From contig DIUB01000037.1 of the NCBI GenBank assembly GCA_002422265.1, positions 1-30,166 on the forward strand: DNA of 30,166 bases, given 5' to 3'. This document shows, one piece after another, positions 29,460 to 30,166 of this stretch. The notes under the pieces are model-generated. The model made no database searches. It was not told where the DNA came from and saw only the letters and a program-made list of their open reading frames with translations. Within the stretch, counting starts at the first letter, position 1; the number at the start of each line of letters is the position of its first letter. A program made the translations under genes and the position numbers. The stretch is from Geobacter sp. UBA6169. Lineage in GTDB: Bacteria > Desulfobacterota > Desulfuromonadia > Geobacterales > Pseudopelobacteraceae.

Positions 29460-30035
29460 TCAGCCCTGCAGTTTTTTAAGGAGCCAGGCCATGTTGATCC
29501 CCAGATCACGCATGGTCTTGATCCCTTCCTCATCACTGTCCACGTCGCCGATGTTGCGGCCCACCCCCACATTCCAGTAGCTGGAGCCCACAATGATCAT
29601 CTGACCGATGGTGAAAAAGTGGTTGATGGTATCAAAGACGTGAATTGCGCCAGCCCGGCGCACTGCCACTACCCCGGCCCCCACCTTGCGCTTGTACATG
29701 TCACCATTGGCCCGGCCCACCATGCCGCAGCGATCGATCAGGGCCTTGGCCTCAGGGCTGATGGCGGCAAAGTAGGTGGGGGAGCCGATGATGATCCCGT
29801 CGGCCTGATCCATCTTCTCGATACACTCGTTGGCCACGTCGTCGGTCACCGCGCAGCGGCGATCCTTGCTGGCAAAGCACTTGTAGCAGGCGATGCAGCC
29901 ATGGATCGGCCGGCCTGCCAGCTGCAGCAGCTCGGTCTCAATCCCTTCCTTGTTCAGTTCTTCACAGGCGTAGGTGATCAGTTTGGCGGTGTTGCCATCC
30001 TTGCGGGCACTGCCGTTGAATGCGATGACCTTCAT
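29460..30035 (-). CDS. NADPH-dependent FMN reductase / iron-sulfur flavoprotein-like
   Basis: A 191-residue flavodoxin-fold enzyme. The FMN phosphate loop is FNGSARKDGNTAKL and the second flavin loop is IIIGSPTYFAAISPEAKALI. The cysteines in GCIACYKCFASKDRRC fit C-x2-C-x2-C-x7-C, the compact Fe-S motif of Isf proteins, which move electrons between ferredoxin-type donors and FMN. This would fit an anaerobe. I start at ATG 30035, after a G-rich ribosome site. The open frame upstream to 30164 covers a dispersed repeat and is not coding. Confidence 0.9.
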   Translation of the reverse strand: MKVIAFNGSARKDGNTAKLITYACEELNKEGIETELLQLAGRPIHGCIACYKCFASKDRRCAVTDDVANECIEKMDQADGIIIGSPTYFAAISPEAKALIDRCGMVGRANGDMYKRKVGAGVVAVRRAGAIHVFDTINHFFTIGQMIIVGSSYWNVGVGRNIGDVDSDEEGIKTMRDLGINMAWLLKKLQG

Positions 30036-30054
30036 GTGATACCCCCCCCAGATG

Positions 30055-30086
30055 TTTTTAACGCAAAGACGCAGAGATACAGAGAA
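30055..30086. repeat. AACGCAAAGACGCAGAG-type dispersed repeat
   Basis: The stretch TTTTTAACGCAAAGACGCAG and the following AGATACAGAG is the AACGCAAAGACGCAGAG motif, which I know as a widespread intergenic repeat in many bacterial genomes. It lies upstream of the flavoprotein gene. Nothing else is seen to the window end. Confidence 0.55.
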
Positions 30087-30166
30087 AAACATACTAAGGA
30101 GGCTAGCAACAATAACATGAACATCTTGCATCTCATCTTCTGGCCATCTTTGGTCGCAGCTCAATC

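Noticed and set aside
30036..30164. 43-residue N-terminal extension of the flavoprotein
   Set aside because: It is translated from a dispersed repeat and does not match the family; the ATG at 30035 gives the normal flavin loop start.

Overview
The window looks like chromosomal DNA of a Geobacter-type member of the Desulfuromonadia (former Deltaproteobacteria). That is an inference from the gene set and moderate-to-high GC: a surE-pcm-rpoS-apt cluster, an OmpR-type two-component operon with a ZraP/CpxP-like periplasmic protein, DUF502 and MuiA-type envelope genes, long-form hisG, an FMN flavoprotein with a compact Cys motif, and prepilin-like genes. I could run no search, so the genus is not proven. 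Most of the DNA is coding and no gene-free gap exceeds 300 bases.

Layout. (1) 1-2397, minus strand: an envelope-stress operon of ZraP-like protein, PepSY-like protein, response regulator and histidine kinase (the kinase is cut by the window edge), behind a promoter with four direct repeats at 10-11 bp spacing. (2) 2403-3921, minus: mazEF directly upstream of ferrochelatase (hemH). (3) 4104-5351, plus: a perfect inverted repeat, then a gene fusing a degenerate Mrr-like nuclease domain to a ParA/MinD-type ATPase. (4) 5357-5946, minus: a vapBC pair. (5) 6027-10879, minus: the most unusual block. A MNT nucleotidyltransferase antitoxin overlaps a HEPN domain that is fused in frame to a type IV prepilin. 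It is followed by a second, 910-residue prepilin-like protein carrying an L-type lectin domain split by a Cys-rich repeat insert, and by a 56-residue membrane protein. (6) 10998-14023: lexA, two convergent nitroreductases, and a higBA pair whose promoter contains a perfect palindrome. (7) 14246-17295, minus: surE, pcm, rpoS, apt and a tRNA-Arg(CCU), a stationary-phase and repair cluster that ends in an intrinsic terminator. (8) 17458-24076: quinone oxidoreductase, YkgJ-type Cys-cluster protein, RlmI-like rRNA methyltransferase, a MuiA/DUF4139 protein, a zinc-ribbon membrane protein and a DUF502 protein, with CGCGGAT-type intergenic repeats. (9) 24145-27556, minus: hisI-hisG-rluA-like-MFS, tightly overlapped. 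(10) 27718-30035: a chemotaxis transducer lacking a periplasmic sensor and an Isf-like flavoprotein.

How it fits together. Four toxin-antitoxin pairs (MazEF, VapBC, MNT-HEPN, HigBA) lie within about 10.7 kb around the Mrr-ParA and pilin genes, which suggests an accessory segment between conserved housekeeping blocks. The strongest candidate for an undescribed system is the MNT / HEPN-prepilin / lectin-prepilin / small membrane protein cassette. If the fusion is real, prepilin peptidase would cut the HEPN toxin from the pilin at the inner membrane, coupling pilus assembly to a toxin-antitoxin module. The paralogous lectin pilin lacks Glu5, as the tip pseudopilin GspK does, so it could cap the fibre as an adhesin. 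Both ideas are inferences from sequence.
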